In this document: in pieces, positions 50,431-59,870 of the stretch
Numbering within the stretch: position 1 is the first letter of the stretch
Layout: each line of letters starts with the position of its first letter
DNA from: Acutalibacter muris
GTDB taxonomy: Bacteria > Bacillota > Clostridia > Oscillospirales > Acutalibacteraceae
Length of the DNA stretch: 64,000 bases
Assembly: GCF_002201475.1 (NCBI RefSeq)
Contig: NZ_CP021422.1
Coordinates: forward strand, 248,001 to 312,000
Direction: 5' to 3'
Program-made: the position numbers and the translations under genes
Notes under the pieces: model-generated
The model's database searches: none
What the model saw: the letters and a program-made list of their open reading frames with translations, nothing else
Told to the model about the DNA's origin: nothing

Positions 50431-51441
50431 TTAAAGCTTTCTATAGCCGGTCTCGAAGTCCACCAAATTTTTAAGCGCTTCGCCCCTAAGGAAACGGCCC
50501 AGATTCTCCACAAATATGTCCACGATGCGCTCATGGGTCTCCCAGAGATGATAGCCCCCGGAAACATGGGGAGTGATAACCGCCGTGGGCAGGCCCCAGA
50601 GCCTGTGGCCCTTTGGCAGCGGCTCCGGCTCGGTCACGTCTAATCCTGCCCCGCCCAGGCGCCCGCTCTCCAAAGCGTCGCAGAGGGCCTCGGTATCGAG
50701 GAGGTATCCCCGGCCCACGTTGAGCACCACGGCCCCGGGCTTCATTTTACCTATCCGCTCTTTACCAAGCATACCCCTGGTCTCCGGGGTGCCGGGCAGC
50801 GTCACGGCCACCACGTCCGCCCGGGGGAGAAGGGAATCCAGTTCCCCGGTAAGGTGCACCTCGTTGGCGTAGTCCGGCCTGCTGCCGTCGCTTCTGCGCA
50901 GGCCTATCACATAGGCTCCCATGGCTTTGCAGAGCCGGGCGAAGCTGCCGCCGATATCGCCCATGCCCATCACCAGCACCGTTGCCCCCAAAAGGGTGCG
51001 CACTTGCCCCTGGCCGCTCCAGTTCTCTTTAAGCTGAGCATCCCTATAGAGCTCCAGCTTCTTGAATATCATTAAAAGCATCCCCAGCATATGCTCGGAG
51101 ATGGCCAGCCCATAGGCCCCGGTGGCGTTGGTAAGCGCGGCGCCCTTTGGCAGGACCCCCGGCGCGGTGTAGAACTCCACCCCCGCGCTGCTGGTCTGCA
51201 GCCATTTCAAGTTTTCCGCGCTTTTCAGCAGCCCCGGCTGGACGTTGCCAAGTATCGCGTCAGCCCAGGCGATGTCCTCCTCCGTCACCATCTCCGCGGG
51301 GAGCAGGTCAGGAAAGGGCAGCGCCCCTCCCCGGCCAGAGGGCAGGGCCTCCCCAAGCCTATAGCGCACCTGTGCGCCCTCCTGCTCCAGGGCTTCTCTC
51401 TGCCTTTGCGATACCGGCACTGTAACCAGAATGTTTTTCAT
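50431..51441 (-). CDS. D-isomer specific 2-hydroxyacid dehydrogenase
   Basis: The 336-residue enzyme has the NAD-binding motif VLVMGMGDIGGSFARLCKAM and the catalytic Arg in VVLNVGRGYLLDTEAL. The Glu-containing GLDVTEPEPLPKGHRLW and the His in VITPHVSGGYHLWETHE complete the site. The substrate is not specified by sequence. ATG 51441 is chosen over GTG 51450, with GAGGTG at a good distance. It sits between nadE and the desulfurase in a tight minus-strand cluster. Confidence 0.9.
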   Translation of the reverse strand: MKNILVTVPVSQRQREALEQEGAQVRYRLGEALPSGRGGALPFPDLLPAEMVTEEDIAWADAILGNVQPGLLKSAENLKWLQTSSAGVEFYTAPGVLPKGAALTNATGAYGLAISEHMLGMLLMIFKKLELYRDAQLKENWSGQGQVRTLLGATVLVMGMGDIGGSFARLCKAMGAYVIGLRRSDGSRPDYANEVHLTGELDSLLPRADVVAVTLPGTPETRGMLGKERIGKMKPGAVVLNVGRGYLLDTEALCDALESGRLGGAGLDVTEPEPLPKGHRLWGLPTAVITPHVSGGYHLWETHERIVDIFVENLGRFLRGEALKNLVDFETGYRKL

Positions 51442-51463
51442 ATTATTCACACCTCGTATATTA

Positions 51464-53377
51464 TCAAAGCTCCTCTATCTCCTTCAGCCAGACCGCCGCG
51501 CTGGCGTCGCTGGGCATACGCCAGTCCCCCCTTGGGGACACGCCCACCGTGCCCACCTTGGGTCCGTCCGGCAGGCAGGAGCGCTTGAATTGCTGGGCAA
51601 AGAACCGGCGGCAGAATACCCTGAGCCAGCCCTTTATGACCTCAGGCCCATACTCACCCGTAAAGCTCCGGCAGGCCATGCGGTAGATTTTCCCCGGCCC
51701 GAAGCCGTGGCGGAGCATATGGTACAGGAAGAAGTCGTGGAGCTCATAGGGCCCTACCAGCTCCTCGGTCTTCTGGGATATCTCTCCGTCCTTTGGCGGG
51801 AGCAGCTCCGGGCTCACCGGCGTGTCAAGCACATCAAAGAGAGCCTCGCCCAATTTTCCGCCCAATCTCTCGGCCTCAAACCTTACCAGATGCCGCACCA
51901 GCGTCTTGGGCACGTCCGCGTTCACGCCGTACATGGACATATGGTCCCCATTATAGGTGCTCCAGCCCAGGGCCAGCTCCGACAGGTCCCCGGTGCCTAT
52001 CATCAGGCCGTTTCTCTGGTTCGCCATGTCCATAAGCACCTGGGTGCGCTCTCTGGCCTGGGCGTTCTCAAAGGCCGCGTCGTAATTCTCCGGATCCTGG
52101 CCGATGTCCTCAAAATGGCTCGTTACCGTCCTGCCGATGGGTATCTCCTTAAAGTCCACGCCCAACTCCCGGGCCATGGTTTCGGCGTTGCGTTTAGTGC
52201 GCTCCGTAGTGCCGAAGCAGGGCATGGATACGGTCAGTATGCCCTTGCGCGGGAGCCCCAGAAGGTCGAAGGCCCGCACGGTCACCAGCGCCGCAAGGGT
52301 CGAGTCAAGCCCGCCGGAGAAGGCGATAAGAGCGTTTTTGCACCCGGTATGCCGCAGCCGGGTCGCAAGCCCCTGGGCCTGCAGGGTCAGTATCAGCTGG
52401 CAGCGCTCACTGCGGTTAGCGGGGTCATGGGGCACAAAGGGCTGCCTTGAGAAGGTGCGTTCCGGCTCGTACCCTTCGAGGGTGTCCTTCTTATACTCAA
52501 AGGGTATGCGCACATACCCAGGATCTCTCGCGCTCACCCAGGTGTTGTTCCTTCTGCGCTCCTGCAAAAGCTTTTCCAAATCGATTTCAGCCGTAATAAG
52601 TCCACTATCAAAGAGCCGGCTTTCCTGAAGCACCGCGCCGTTCTCGGCTATTATGTCGTGGCCCGCGAAGACCATGTCCCCGGTGGACTCCCCGAGCCCC
52701 GCATCCGAATACACATATGCCCCCATAAGGTGTCCGGACCACATACGCGTCAGGTCCCGCCTGTACTCGGCCTTGCCGGCTACCTCGTTGCTGCACGAGC
52801 AGTTGAAGATAAGGGTCGCGCCGTTTTTGCACAATCCTGCGCTTGGGGGCTCGGGCCCCCAAAGGTCCTCGCATATCTCCACACCGGCTATGAGCTCCGG
52901 TACGTTTACGCACTCAAACAGGAGCTTTCTCCCAAGCCATACCCGCTGACCGCAGAGGGTGACCTCTCTGGGTTCCGGGGCCGGGGCAAAGTACCGGGCC
53001 TCATAGAACTCCGAGTAGTTGGGTATGAAGCTCTTGGCCGGGAGCCCCAGGAGTTTTCCTCTATGGAACACCGCCGCCGTATTATACAGCGACCCCTCTA
53101 CAGCCACGGGCATACCCAAAACGCAGAGTATGTCAAGGTCCCTTGTCTCCTCCAGTATCCGTCCCAGGGCCTTCTCCGCCGCCGAAATAAGCGTCCGGCT
53201 CTGGAACAGGTCCCCGCAGGTATAGGCCGTCACCGTGAGCTCCGGCAGGCAGACGGCCCCGCAGCCCTTCTCCGCCGCCGCCTTAATGAGCTCAACTATC
53301 CTTTCCGCGTTCACGTCGGCCTCCGCGACCTTCGCCTGGGGCGTTGCCGCCGCGACCCTAAAAAATCCATCCCGCAT
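51464..53377 (-). CDS. nadE: Glutamine-dependent NAD+ synthetase
   Basis: The 637-residue enzyme amidates nicotinic acid adenine dinucleotide to NAD+. The N-terminal nitrilase domain has the Glu in VCLPELTVTAYTCGDLF, the Lys in GLPAKSFIPNYSEFYEARYF and the Cys in LIAGVEICEDLWGP. The synthetase domain has the PP-loop LIAFSGGLDSTLAALVTVRA and LMIGTGDLSELALGWSTYNG. Length is normal for the fused form. GAGAGGAGAG precedes the ATG. Confidence 0.96.
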   Translation of the reverse strand: MRDGFFRVAAATPQAKVAEADVNAERIVELIKAAAEKGCGAVCLPELTVTAYTCGDLFQSRTLISAAEKALGRILEETRDLDILCVLGMPVAVEGSLYNTAAVFHRGKLLGLPAKSFIPNYSEFYEARYFAPAPEPREVTLCGQRVWLGRKLLFECVNVPELIAGVEICEDLWGPEPPSAGLCKNGATLIFNCSCSNEVAGKAEYRRDLTRMWSGHLMGAYVYSDAGLGESTGDMVFAGHDIIAENGAVLQESRLFDSGLITAEIDLEKLLQERRRNNTWVSARDPGYVRIPFEYKKDTLEGYEPERTFSRQPFVPHDPANRSERCQLILTLQAQGLATRLRHTGCKNALIAFSGGLDSTLAALVTVRAFDLLGLPRKGILTVSMPCFGTTERTKRNAETMARELGVDFKEIPIGRTVTSHFEDIGQDPENYDAAFENAQARERTQVLMDMANQRNGLMIGTGDLSELALGWSTYNGDHMSMYGVNADVPKTLVRHLVRFEAERLGGKLGEALFDVLDTPVSPELLPPKDGEISQKTEELVGPYELHDFFLYHMLRHGFGPGKIYRMACRSFTGEYGPEVIKGWLRVFCRRFFAQQFKRSCLPDGPKVGTVGVSPRGDWRMPSDASAAVWLKEIEEL

Positions 53378-53462
53378 AAACTGTCTCTCCTCTCAATTTT
53401 TCTCTCTGTATTTAACCGCAAAAAGGCCACAGGAAAGACCTGCAGCCTTTGATATTGCATTT

Positions 53463-55049
53463 TTATTCGCCGGTCTCCCCACCGTCCACCGGGGGCTCCG
53501 GGGTGGGCTCCACCACCGGCGGCTCAGTGGGCTCGGGAGTTGGGGCCTGGGTGGGCTCCGGGGTTTCCACCGGGGGCGGCACAGGAGTCGGGCCCTGGGT
53601 CGGCTTTGGCTTCGGCGCGGGTGTGGGAGAGGGCGTGGCCGTGGCCTTGGGGTCTGTGCTGCCACTCTCCTTGCTGGTGTCCACCTTGGAGGTGTCCGTA
53701 CCCGGGCCCACCTTGTACCTCTTTCCCGTAGAGCCATAGTAGGAATCAGGCAGGCTCTCAGTGCGCACGGACTCGCCATTCTTATAATAGGTCCGCCAGG
53801 CGCTGGCATAGTACCCGGGGTTGCCGCCGGTCTTGCGCACATACTGGCCCTTCTGCAGGGAGCCGTCCACCTCGAATTCCACCGTGTCCCTGGGGGGCTC
53901 ATAGCCTGTCTGCTCGGACCCCAGCTGGATATCGTCCCACTCCTCGGGGAACACTCCGTAGAAGTTCACCGTCAGGATAACGCCGTCCATCCAGGAGGCG
54001 ATGTACACCGGGTTCTTCAGGCTGTTCCTGAACCTGAAATCTATGCTCCCATAGTCTACCGTGGCGTCCAGGCCTATGGGGCAGTAGCTGGAGGGGATGG
54101 CGTGGCAGTCCCTTTCCACTATCTCCATACCCGCCATTAAGGCGGCGTTATATATGGTGGTGGAGCCCTGGCAGATGCCGCCGCCGTAGACCTGCACGCT
54201 CATGCCGCCCACAAGGCCGCCCGCCGGCAGCCAACCGGCACCCGGGTCGGTGCTGTCGCCGATGGTTCCGTTATAGGAGAACTCCTGGCCCGGCTGCAAA
54301 ATGGTGCCGTTTACATGGGAGAGAGCCAGGGCCATATTGCTGTTGCCGTTGGAGTTGTTGGTGGATTCGGTGCTGTAGGTGGACAGCAGCTTAAAGTTTT
54401 CCTCAAGATACTTCTTTGTAACCTTGGGCTTGCTCTCCACAAACTCGGCCTGGAGGAGTCCGCCGTGCTTCTGGGCCAGCAGCTGGCGCACATTTCTAAG
54501 GGTGGCCGTCATGTCCACCCGCTTACCTGGCTGCTCGTCTGTAAATATGAACTTCTGGGCCTCCGTGTCGAACTTCTCAATCGAAGCGTCCTTGCCCTCT
54601 ACAAAGCAGGCCTTGGCCGCTTCTGTCAGCTTGCGCTCGCCCTCGGCAGAGAGATCGGCCACAAAGGGCAGCTCATATTTCTCCGCCTTACCGCTTTTTA
54701 GCATATCCGGCAGAGAAAGCTCCAGCACGTCCTTTATCGCAAAGTCGTCACCCGAAAGAGACACTGTGTCGTCCTGGAAGGTCACGCTAATCTCCAGGCC
54801 GTCTATGGCCTCCTTCATGGCTCCCTTGGCTATCTCCAGGGCCTCCTCCTCGGTCTTACCCCCAATATTGACCCCGCCTATCTCCGTGCCCTCTGGGAAC
54901 ACCGATGTATCGCTTATCTCTGGACCCTCTATCTCGCTGCTGGACTCCTCGCCCTTGCCCTTGCAGGCGCCCAGGGTAAGGGCGAGCATCACCGCCGCCG
55001 CAAGGGCCCCTATCCTTCTCCACTCCAACCGTCCGTTCTTTTTCGCCAT
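53463..55049 (-). CDS. VanW-family lipoprotein with Pro/Thr-rich tail
   Basis: The 528-residue protein has a signal peptide ending LTLGAC. A PG_binding_4-like region (residues 50-190) follows, then a VanW domain (LQPGQEFSYNGTIGDSTDPG and VYGGGICQGSTTIYNAALMA, with ERDCHAIPSSYCPIGLDATV). The last 70 residues are a Pro/Thr/Glu linker. VanW proteins are cell-wall associated and of uncertain biochemical role. The tail may span peptidoglycan. It is divergent from the glycosyltransferase gene at 55333. Confidence 0.88.
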   Translation of the reverse strand: MAKKNGRLEWRRIGALAAAVMLALTLGACKGKGEESSSEIEGPEISDTSVFPEGTEIGGVNIGGKTEEEALEIAKGAMKEAIDGLEISVTFQDDTVSLSGDDFAIKDVLELSLPDMLKSGKAEKYELPFVADLSAEGERKLTEAAKACFVEGKDASIEKFDTEAQKFIFTDEQPGKRVDMTATLRNVRQLLAQKHGGLLQAEFVESKPKVTKKYLEENFKLLSTYSTESTNNSNGNSNMALALSHVNGTILQPGQEFSYNGTIGDSTDPGAGWLPAGGLVGGMSVQVYGGGICQGSTTIYNAALMAGMEIVERDCHAIPSSYCPIGLDATVDYGSIDFRFRNSLKNPVYIASWMDGVILTVNFYGVFPEEWDDIQLGSEQTGYEPPRDTVEFEVDGSLQKGQYVRKTGGNPGYYASAWRTYYKNGESVRTESLPDSYYGSTGKRYKVGPGTDTSKVDTSKESGSTDPKATATPSPTPAPKPKPTQGPTPVPPPVETPEPTQAPTPEPTEPPVVEPTPEPPVDGGETGE

Positions 55050-55332
55050 TTTTCTTTATCCTTCCTCCCGCCGCCGCGGGCTGCTTTTAACCTGTTTTTA
55101 TATTATATACTGCCTTGTCTCAAATGTAAAGCCGATAAACACACGAATTTGGTTTCAATTTTGTTATAATTATTATCCCCCTCCTATTATGATGCCAAAC
55201 TGCTTACAAATAACTTACGCTTTGTTAAAAAGGCTGGAAACATTTTCTCGCCCATGTTATAATGTACGCAAAGTGTACATTTGGATTTATGCTATATTAT
55301 CCACAACAAGAACCTATATAAGGAGCCCCGAA

Positions 55333-56460
55333 ATGAAGATAATGCTTCTCACCGCAGCCACCGGCGGCGGACATATCCGCGCGGCCAACGCCATCGAACA
55401 GTACATCCGAGAAAACACCCGCTGGGAGGTGGAGAACGTGGACTGCCTAAAGGCAGTTGGCAAGCTGCTGGACAAGACCGTATGCGACAGCTACCTCTTT
55501 ATGGCGAAGAAGGCCCCAATGCTCTTTGGCCGGCTCTATAAGCGCACCAATAAGGAGAACGTCATCTCCCATCTGGTGCCAAAGCTCAGCGGCCTTTTCA
55601 GCAACCTTTTGTATCCCACCATAGAGGGCTCCCGCCCGGACGTGATAATCACCACACACCCCTTCGCCACGGAGATGGTGGCGGCCCTTAAAGCAGACGG
55701 CCTTGTGTCCGCGCCCCTTATCTGCATCATCACCGACTATGGAGCGCACCGGGCCTATATCGCCGATGAGGTGGACAGCTATGTGGTGGCCAGCGACGAC
55801 ATGATACCCGAGCTCATGGAGTTCGGCGTACCAAAAAATAAGATACACCCCTTCGGCATCCCGGTCCACGGGGTTTTTTTCGACCGCCAGGACCAGGGTA
55901 TGCTCCTTCGGCAGCTGGGCCTGGACCCGGAGCTGCCCACCCTTCTGTTCATGGCCGGCAGCTTCGGCGTGTCCAACATCATCAGGCTCTACAGGGACCT
56001 TGCCGCGACCGAGGTGAAGATGCAGATAATTGTAATAACCGGCCGGAACCAGAAGCTCTATGAGGCCTTTGAAAAGGAGATAGGAGATAAGTCTCCCCTT
56101 CCCACCCGGCTCTTCTATTTCACCGACGAGGTGGAAAAGTATATGCACGCCGCCGACCTCTTAGTGACAAAGCCCGGCGGGCTCACCGTTTCAGAGGCCC
56201 TGGCCTGCAACCTGCCCATGGCCGTCTTCGACGCGATACCCGGCCAGGAGGAGGACAACGCCAATTTCCTGAAGACCCACGATATGTGTGTGCGCATTGA
56301 GAAGGACGGGAACTTTGCCGGAGAAATTTCCCGGCTTCTACAGGAGAAAAAGCACCTGCAGGCCATGCGTGAAAACTGCGCGGGCTTTGACAAGTCCCAG
56401 TCCATCCCCAATATGCTGGAGCTTATCCGCCGCCTGACCCCTGCGGGGGCAAGGTCATGA
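55333..56460 (+). CDS. Glycolipid glycosyltransferase (MGDG synthase/UgtP-like)
   Basis: The 375-residue GT28-type protein starts MKIMLLTAATGGGHIRAANA. The MGDG_synth donor pattern HPFATEMVAALKADGL and the C-terminal ADLLVTKPGGLTVSEALACN with IPGQEEDNANFL are typical of processive diacylglycerol glucosyltransferases. It probably makes membrane glycolipids. The ATG at 55333 with AGGAG is the family start; the long upstream ORF extension is antisense to the VanW gene. Two TATAAT hexamers lie in the upstream spacer (55163, 55256). Its stop overlaps the next ATG (ATGA). Confidence 0.88.
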   Translation: MKIMLLTAATGGGHIRAANAIEQYIRENTRWEVENVDCLKAVGKLLDKTVCDSYLFMAKKAPMLFGRLYKRTNKENVISHLVPKLSGLFSNLLYPTIEGSRPDVIITTHPFATEMVAALKADGLVSAPLICIITDYGAHRAYIADEVDSYVVASDDMIPELMEFGVPKNKIHPFGIPVHGVFFDRQDQGMLLRQLGLDPELPTLLFMAGSFGVSNIIRLYRDLAATEVKMQIIVITGRNQKLYEAFEKEIGDKSPLPTRLFYFTDEVEKYMHAADLLVTKPGGLTVSEALACNLPMAVFDAIPGQEEDNANFLKTHDMCVRIEKDGNFAGEISRLLQEKKHLQAMRENCAGFDKSQSIPNMLELIRRLTPAGARS

Positions 56461-57158
56461 GCTTCGCCCCGGCGGACTACGCCGCCCTCCTGTCAAAGCT
56501 CTCGGAGCTCGGTGACCCCAAGTACAAGGCCTTTAACGAGAGCCTTATCCCCGGCACCTCCACCGCCTATGGCGTGCGGGTCCCGGCTCTCAGAGACATG
56601 GCCCGCTCCATTGTCAAGTCCGGCCCGGAGGAGTTCCTCCGGGTAAGCCGTACAGCCTCCTACGAGGAGATAATGCTCCGGGGAATGGTGATAGCGGGGA
56701 TGAAGCTGCCCCTTTCAGAGCGCCTGCCCCTTATCGAGGGCTTTTTGCCGCTTATTGACAACTGGGCGGTCTGCGACACCTTCTGCTCCTCTTTGAAGCT
56801 GCGCTCCACCGCCGAAAAGCAGCTGATGTGGCGGCTTATAGAGCCGCTCTTTTCCGACCCTCGGGAGTTTTACGCCCGCTTTGCCCTGGTGATGTTTCTG
56901 GGGCATTTCGTGGAGCCGGACTACATCGGGCCAGGCCTTAACCGTATCGAGGCCCTGACCCAGGAGCAGTATTATGTCCGCATGGCCGCCGCCTGGGCGG
57001 TTTCCGTATGCTATGTGAAGTTCCCCGCGGAGACCCTGGCCCTTTTAGAGCGCCAAGTTCTCCCGAAGTTTACCCAGAACAAGTCTATTCAGAAAATCCG
57101 TGAGTCGTACCGTGTTTCCAGAGAAGATAAAGATATGTTAGTACAGTATAAGCTCTGA
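56457..57158 (+). CDS. DNA alkylation repair protein (AlkD/AlkC fold)
   Basis: The 233-residue HEAT-like protein MSFAPADYAALLSKLSELGD, with YGVRVPALRDMARSI, LPLIDNWAVCDTFCSSLK and YYVRMAAAWAVSVCYVKFPA, matches the DNA_alkylation repair family. Members excise N3/N7-alkylated bases. Translation is coupled to the preceding glycosyltransferase by a four-base overlap, an unlikely functional pair that is probably only positional. Confidence 0.88.
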   Translation: MSFAPADYAALLSKLSELGDPKYKAFNESLIPGTSTAYGVRVPALRDMARSIVKSGPEEFLRVSRTASYEEIMLRGMVIAGMKLPLSERLPLIEGFLPLIDNWAVCDTFCSSLKLRSTAEKQLMWRLIEPLFSDPREFYARFALVMFLGHFVEPDYIGPGLNRIEALTQEQYYVRMAAAWAVSVCYVKFPAETLALLERQVLPKFTQNKSIQKIRESYRVSREDKDMLVQYKL

Positions 57159-57371
57159 TATCAGAGCCGTGCCCGGCATTAAGGTTGTGGGGCTCCTCGC
57201 CACGCATACCGCCGCATTTGCGCCGTCCCCCTCTACTGCTCCAAGTATTCCCCCGGCCACCATACCGATAATAAATACCAGCGCCACGGCCCAGGCCAGC
57301 CCCAGCAGCTTCACGCCCCAGTGCACCCTGAACCTTGGATATTCCACATTCCTAAAGTTTTCTTTCTGCAT
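57138..57371 (-). CDS. Small single-helix membrane protein
   Basis: The 77-residue protein MQKENFRNVEYPRFRVHWGV continues with one membrane helix (LLGLAWAVALVFIIGMVAGG) and a short tail. GGAGGAAAA precedes the ATG at 57371. The 3' end overlaps that of the convergent repair gene by 21 bases. I do not recognise a family. Confidence 0.55.
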   Translation of the reverse strand: MQKENFRNVEYPRFRVHWGVKLLGLAWAVALVFIIGMVAGGILGAVEGDGANAAVCVARSPTTLMPGTALISELILY

Positions 57372-57480
57372 ATTTTTCCTCCCCCCTCTCAATTCATTAG
57401 ACGCGCCCTGCCACTGTAAGGTAAGCTCCGCACACAAAAAAAGAGACCGGCACAAGGGCAAGGCATCATAAAGAAGTTAA

Positions 57481-57518
57481 GGGCAAGGCAGACCGTTGCG
57501 GTCTACCTTGCCCTTTTT
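57481..57518. terminator. Rho-independent terminator
   Basis: GGGCAAGGCAGACCG (57481-57495) pairs with 57499-57513 with one mismatch, followed by TTTTTAT. Confidence 0.8.
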
Positions 57519-57584
57519 ATACTGCGTAACCCACTATGACACTTTCAAGAAAAGTGTTCGTGGGGAGAGCGATAAACGGTGAAT

Positions 57585-58055
57585 TTATCTCACATACCGA
57601 TAATACTTAAATCCGTCAGCTTCTCTTATATACTGAAATCCTACTTTTTCAAGAACGTGTTGGCTCCGAGTATTCTTTATAACTGTATCAGCATTTACTG
57701 CGACCATTCCCAAAACATTAAAAGCGTACTGCAAAATTAACCGTTCTGCACAGGAGCCATATCCATGCCCTTTTACGTCGTCATTTTGCATATGAATACT
57801 TAATGTGCATTCTTTGCTCTTGTAATTGATTTGCTTTAGTTGAATCTCTCCTATTGGTTTGTCATCTTTTATAATTGCAAAAAGGACACGGGAGGAATCC
57901 TGCTTGGAGTCAAAATATCTGTTTACTGCGTTCTCATTATATTGGTAAGGCTCAAACAAATCCATGTCCATATATATGTCAGGATCATTCTCCCAACCTT
58001 TATATAATTCGTGGCAAAGCTCTCTGGTCATAATACATAGAGATATGTCTTTCAT
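57585..58055 (-). CDS. GNAT-family N-acetyltransferase
   Basis: The 156-residue RimJ/RimL-like protein MKDISLCIMTRELCHELYKG has the acetyl-CoA site QNDDVKGHGYGSCAERLILQ and NTRSQHVLEKVGFQYIREAD. ATG 58055 with GGAGG upstream is the family start. It is clearly richer in A and T than its neighbours, suggesting recent acquisition. Substrate unknown. Confidence 0.85.
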   Translation of the reverse strand: MKDISLCIMTRELCHELYKGWENDPDIYMDMDLFEPYQYNENAVNRYFDSKQDSSRVLFAIIKDDKPIGEIQLKQINYKSKECTLSIHMQNDDVKGHGYGSCAERLILQYAFNVLGMVAVNADTVIKNTRSQHVLEKVGFQYIREADGFKYYRYVR

Positions 58056-58191
58056 AGGGGCCTCCAAAATAGAATTTGTCGATAGGTCAATTATAAAGCA
58101 ACACCCACTGAAAATCAACTTCTTTTCAGTGGGTGTTAACTTCCTTACAGGAGTTCGCCCAAAGCCGGTCTCCATATTTTTTATTAACTAA

Positions 58192-59442
58192 TCATCCAAA
58201 CAGGAAGGGTCTCGGGTTTACTCTGGTGCCATTCTGCCAGACCTCAAAGTGCAGGTGCGGCCCGGTGGAGTCGCCCGTGTTACCCTCATAGCCGATGACT
58301 TGTCCCTTGCTGACGTACTCGCCGGTGGACACCGCCGTGGAGCTCATGTGAGCGTAAAGGGTGCTGTAAGTATCGTTATGGTAGATATACACATGATATC
58401 CCCAGCCCCAGCCCCATTCGTCCGCCATATGGGACCTGATGACCGTGCCGGACTCCGCCGCCACTATTGCCGTGCCATAGGCCCCGGCAATATCCATGCC
58501 GCCGTGGCCCCTGGACCCGCCGAACTCGTCGGAGATATATGTGACTCCCGGAAGGGGCCAGGTGGGGTTGAACCCGGACACGCCGTTGGTGGTGCCGTCC
58601 GGCACCCAGCCTACGTTCCCAGTCTCACCGCCGCCGCCTATCTCGCTGTAGCTGCCGTTGGCCGCAGCCTCCTGGCGCCGGCGTTCCTCCTCCTCTTGGC
58701 GCTTTTTCTCCTCCTCTATCAGCCGCTGTATCTCCTCGTCCCGCTTCTGTATCTCCTCGGCGTTCTGCTCAAGGGCGTGGTTGGTGTCGTTCTGTTTGCC
58801 CTGCAGCTCCTCTATGGCCTTGGCGTTCTCCTCATAGAGCCTGTCCAGCTCACTCTGCTTGCGCTCCATGTCCTTCTTCAGCTCGGCCACCAGCTCCTTC
58901 TCAGCCTCGCATTCCTCGCGCTCGTCCTTGGTGGCGTCCATATATTCGCTTATCTTATTGATAAGCTCCTGGTCCCGCACGCTCATGGTGCTGAGCATTT
59001 CAGAGCGCATGGTGAAGTCGCTGAGACTCTCGGAGTTCAGCAGCACCTCCAGAGTGCTGACGGTCCCGGCCTTGTAAAGGGCCGACACCCGCTCCTTGAA
59101 CTGGTCGATGGTGTCCGAAATCTCCTCCTGGGAGGCGTCAAGCTTCATGGTCAGCTCGTTGATGCTGGCGTTCAGCTCCTCGATATCGTTTCTCGCCGTG
59201 CGTATCTGGTTTTCCAGCACCTCTATCTGCTTCTCAAGGGTCTCCTGATACTCCTGCTTCTGGGCCTCGTCGGCGCGCAGCTGCTCCAGCCGCGCCTGCA
59301 GCTCCTGCCTTTCGGCCTCCAGCTGGGCCTGCTCCGCCTCTACCTCGGCGGTGGTTCTGGCCATGGCCTCCAGGGGCATCGCCATAAGCATAACTACCGC
59401 CATCAGCAGACACATAAGCCTTCTTCTGCGCATTATCTTCAT
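58192..59442 (-). CDS. Coiled-coil M23 murein endopeptidase (EnvC-like)
   Basis: The 416-residue secreted protein has a signal peptide (LMCLLMAVVMLMAMPLEAMA), about 230 residues of coiled coil and a Glu/Arg-rich hinge. The M23/LytM domain has zinc ligands in GSRGHGGMDIAG and TGPHLHFEVWQNG, with YHNDTYSTLYAHMSS. It cuts or activates cutting of peptidoglycan at division or sporulation. ATG 59442 is chosen because AGGAAGGTGG lies upstream; the 59454 reading uses a GTG within that site. Confidence 0.9.
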   Translation of the reverse strand: MKIMRRRRLMCLLMAVVMLMAMPLEAMARTTAEVEAEQAQLEAERQELQARLEQLRADEAQKQEYQETLEKQIEVLENQIRTARNDIEELNASINELTMKLDASQEEISDTIDQFKERVSALYKAGTVSTLEVLLNSESLSDFTMRSEMLSTMSVRDQELINKISEYMDATKDEREECEAEKELVAELKKDMERKQSELDRLYEENAKAIEELQGKQNDTNHALEQNAEEIQKRDEEIQRLIEEEKKRQEEEERRRQEAAANGSYSEIGGGGETGNVGWVPDGTTNGVSGFNPTWPLPGVTYISDEFGGSRGHGGMDIAGAYGTAIVAAESGTVIRSHMADEWGWGWGYHVYIYHNDTYSTLYAHMSSTAVSTGEYVSKGQVIGYEGNTGDSTGPHLHFEVWQNGTRVNPRPFLFG

Positions 59443-59631
59443 AACCGTATCCACCTTCCTAAAAGGGAAATCTTCGTATTAGGGTCTTCGTCTGCTCTAT
59501 TATAGCCCATCAAAGCCCTTTGTTTTTTCCTTTTAGGAATTAAACCTGTAAACAAATGGTTAACAGCCCATGTTGCGCAAAATATCCGATTTTATGTCAA
59601 GACCTTGGGGCCTCCCCCCAGGCGGGAGCAT

Positions 59632-59856
59632 TTAGAGCCTTCTTCGGCTGCTGCGGTAATTCTTTCTGTGGGGCGGCGGAGTATAAAGCCCCGAATGTCT
59701 TATCTGCTCCCGCTCGTTACCCACAGGCACCGTCAGCCTTACGCACTCTCTCCTCCCGCCAAGCATTACCGCCATCATAACGCAGAGCACCCCCAGCAGC
59801 ACGGCTCCCCAGCCGCCGTACCCCACCGCCCTGCAAAGGCTCTCTACCGCGCCCAT
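59632..59856 (-). CDS. Small membrane protein near spoIIP
   Basis: The 74-residue protein MGAVESLCRAVGYGGWGAVL has a hydrophobic segment (LLGVLCVMMAVMLGG) and a basic tail. GGGAGG precedes the ATG at 59856; an alternative ATG at 59874 overlaps the previous stop (ATGA). Both give a short membrane protein that I do not recognise. Confidence 0.5.
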   Translation of the reverse strand: MGAVESLCRAVGYGGWGAVLLGVLCVMMAVMLGGRRECVRLTVPVGNEREQIRHSGLYTPPPHRKNYRSSRRRL

Positions 59857-59870
59857 AGCTGCACCTCCCG

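Noticed and set aside
54379..55332. N-terminal extension of the glycosyltransferase (693-residue reading)
   Set aside because: It is antisense to the VanW lipoprotein gene; ATG 55333 has a ribosome site and matches the family start.
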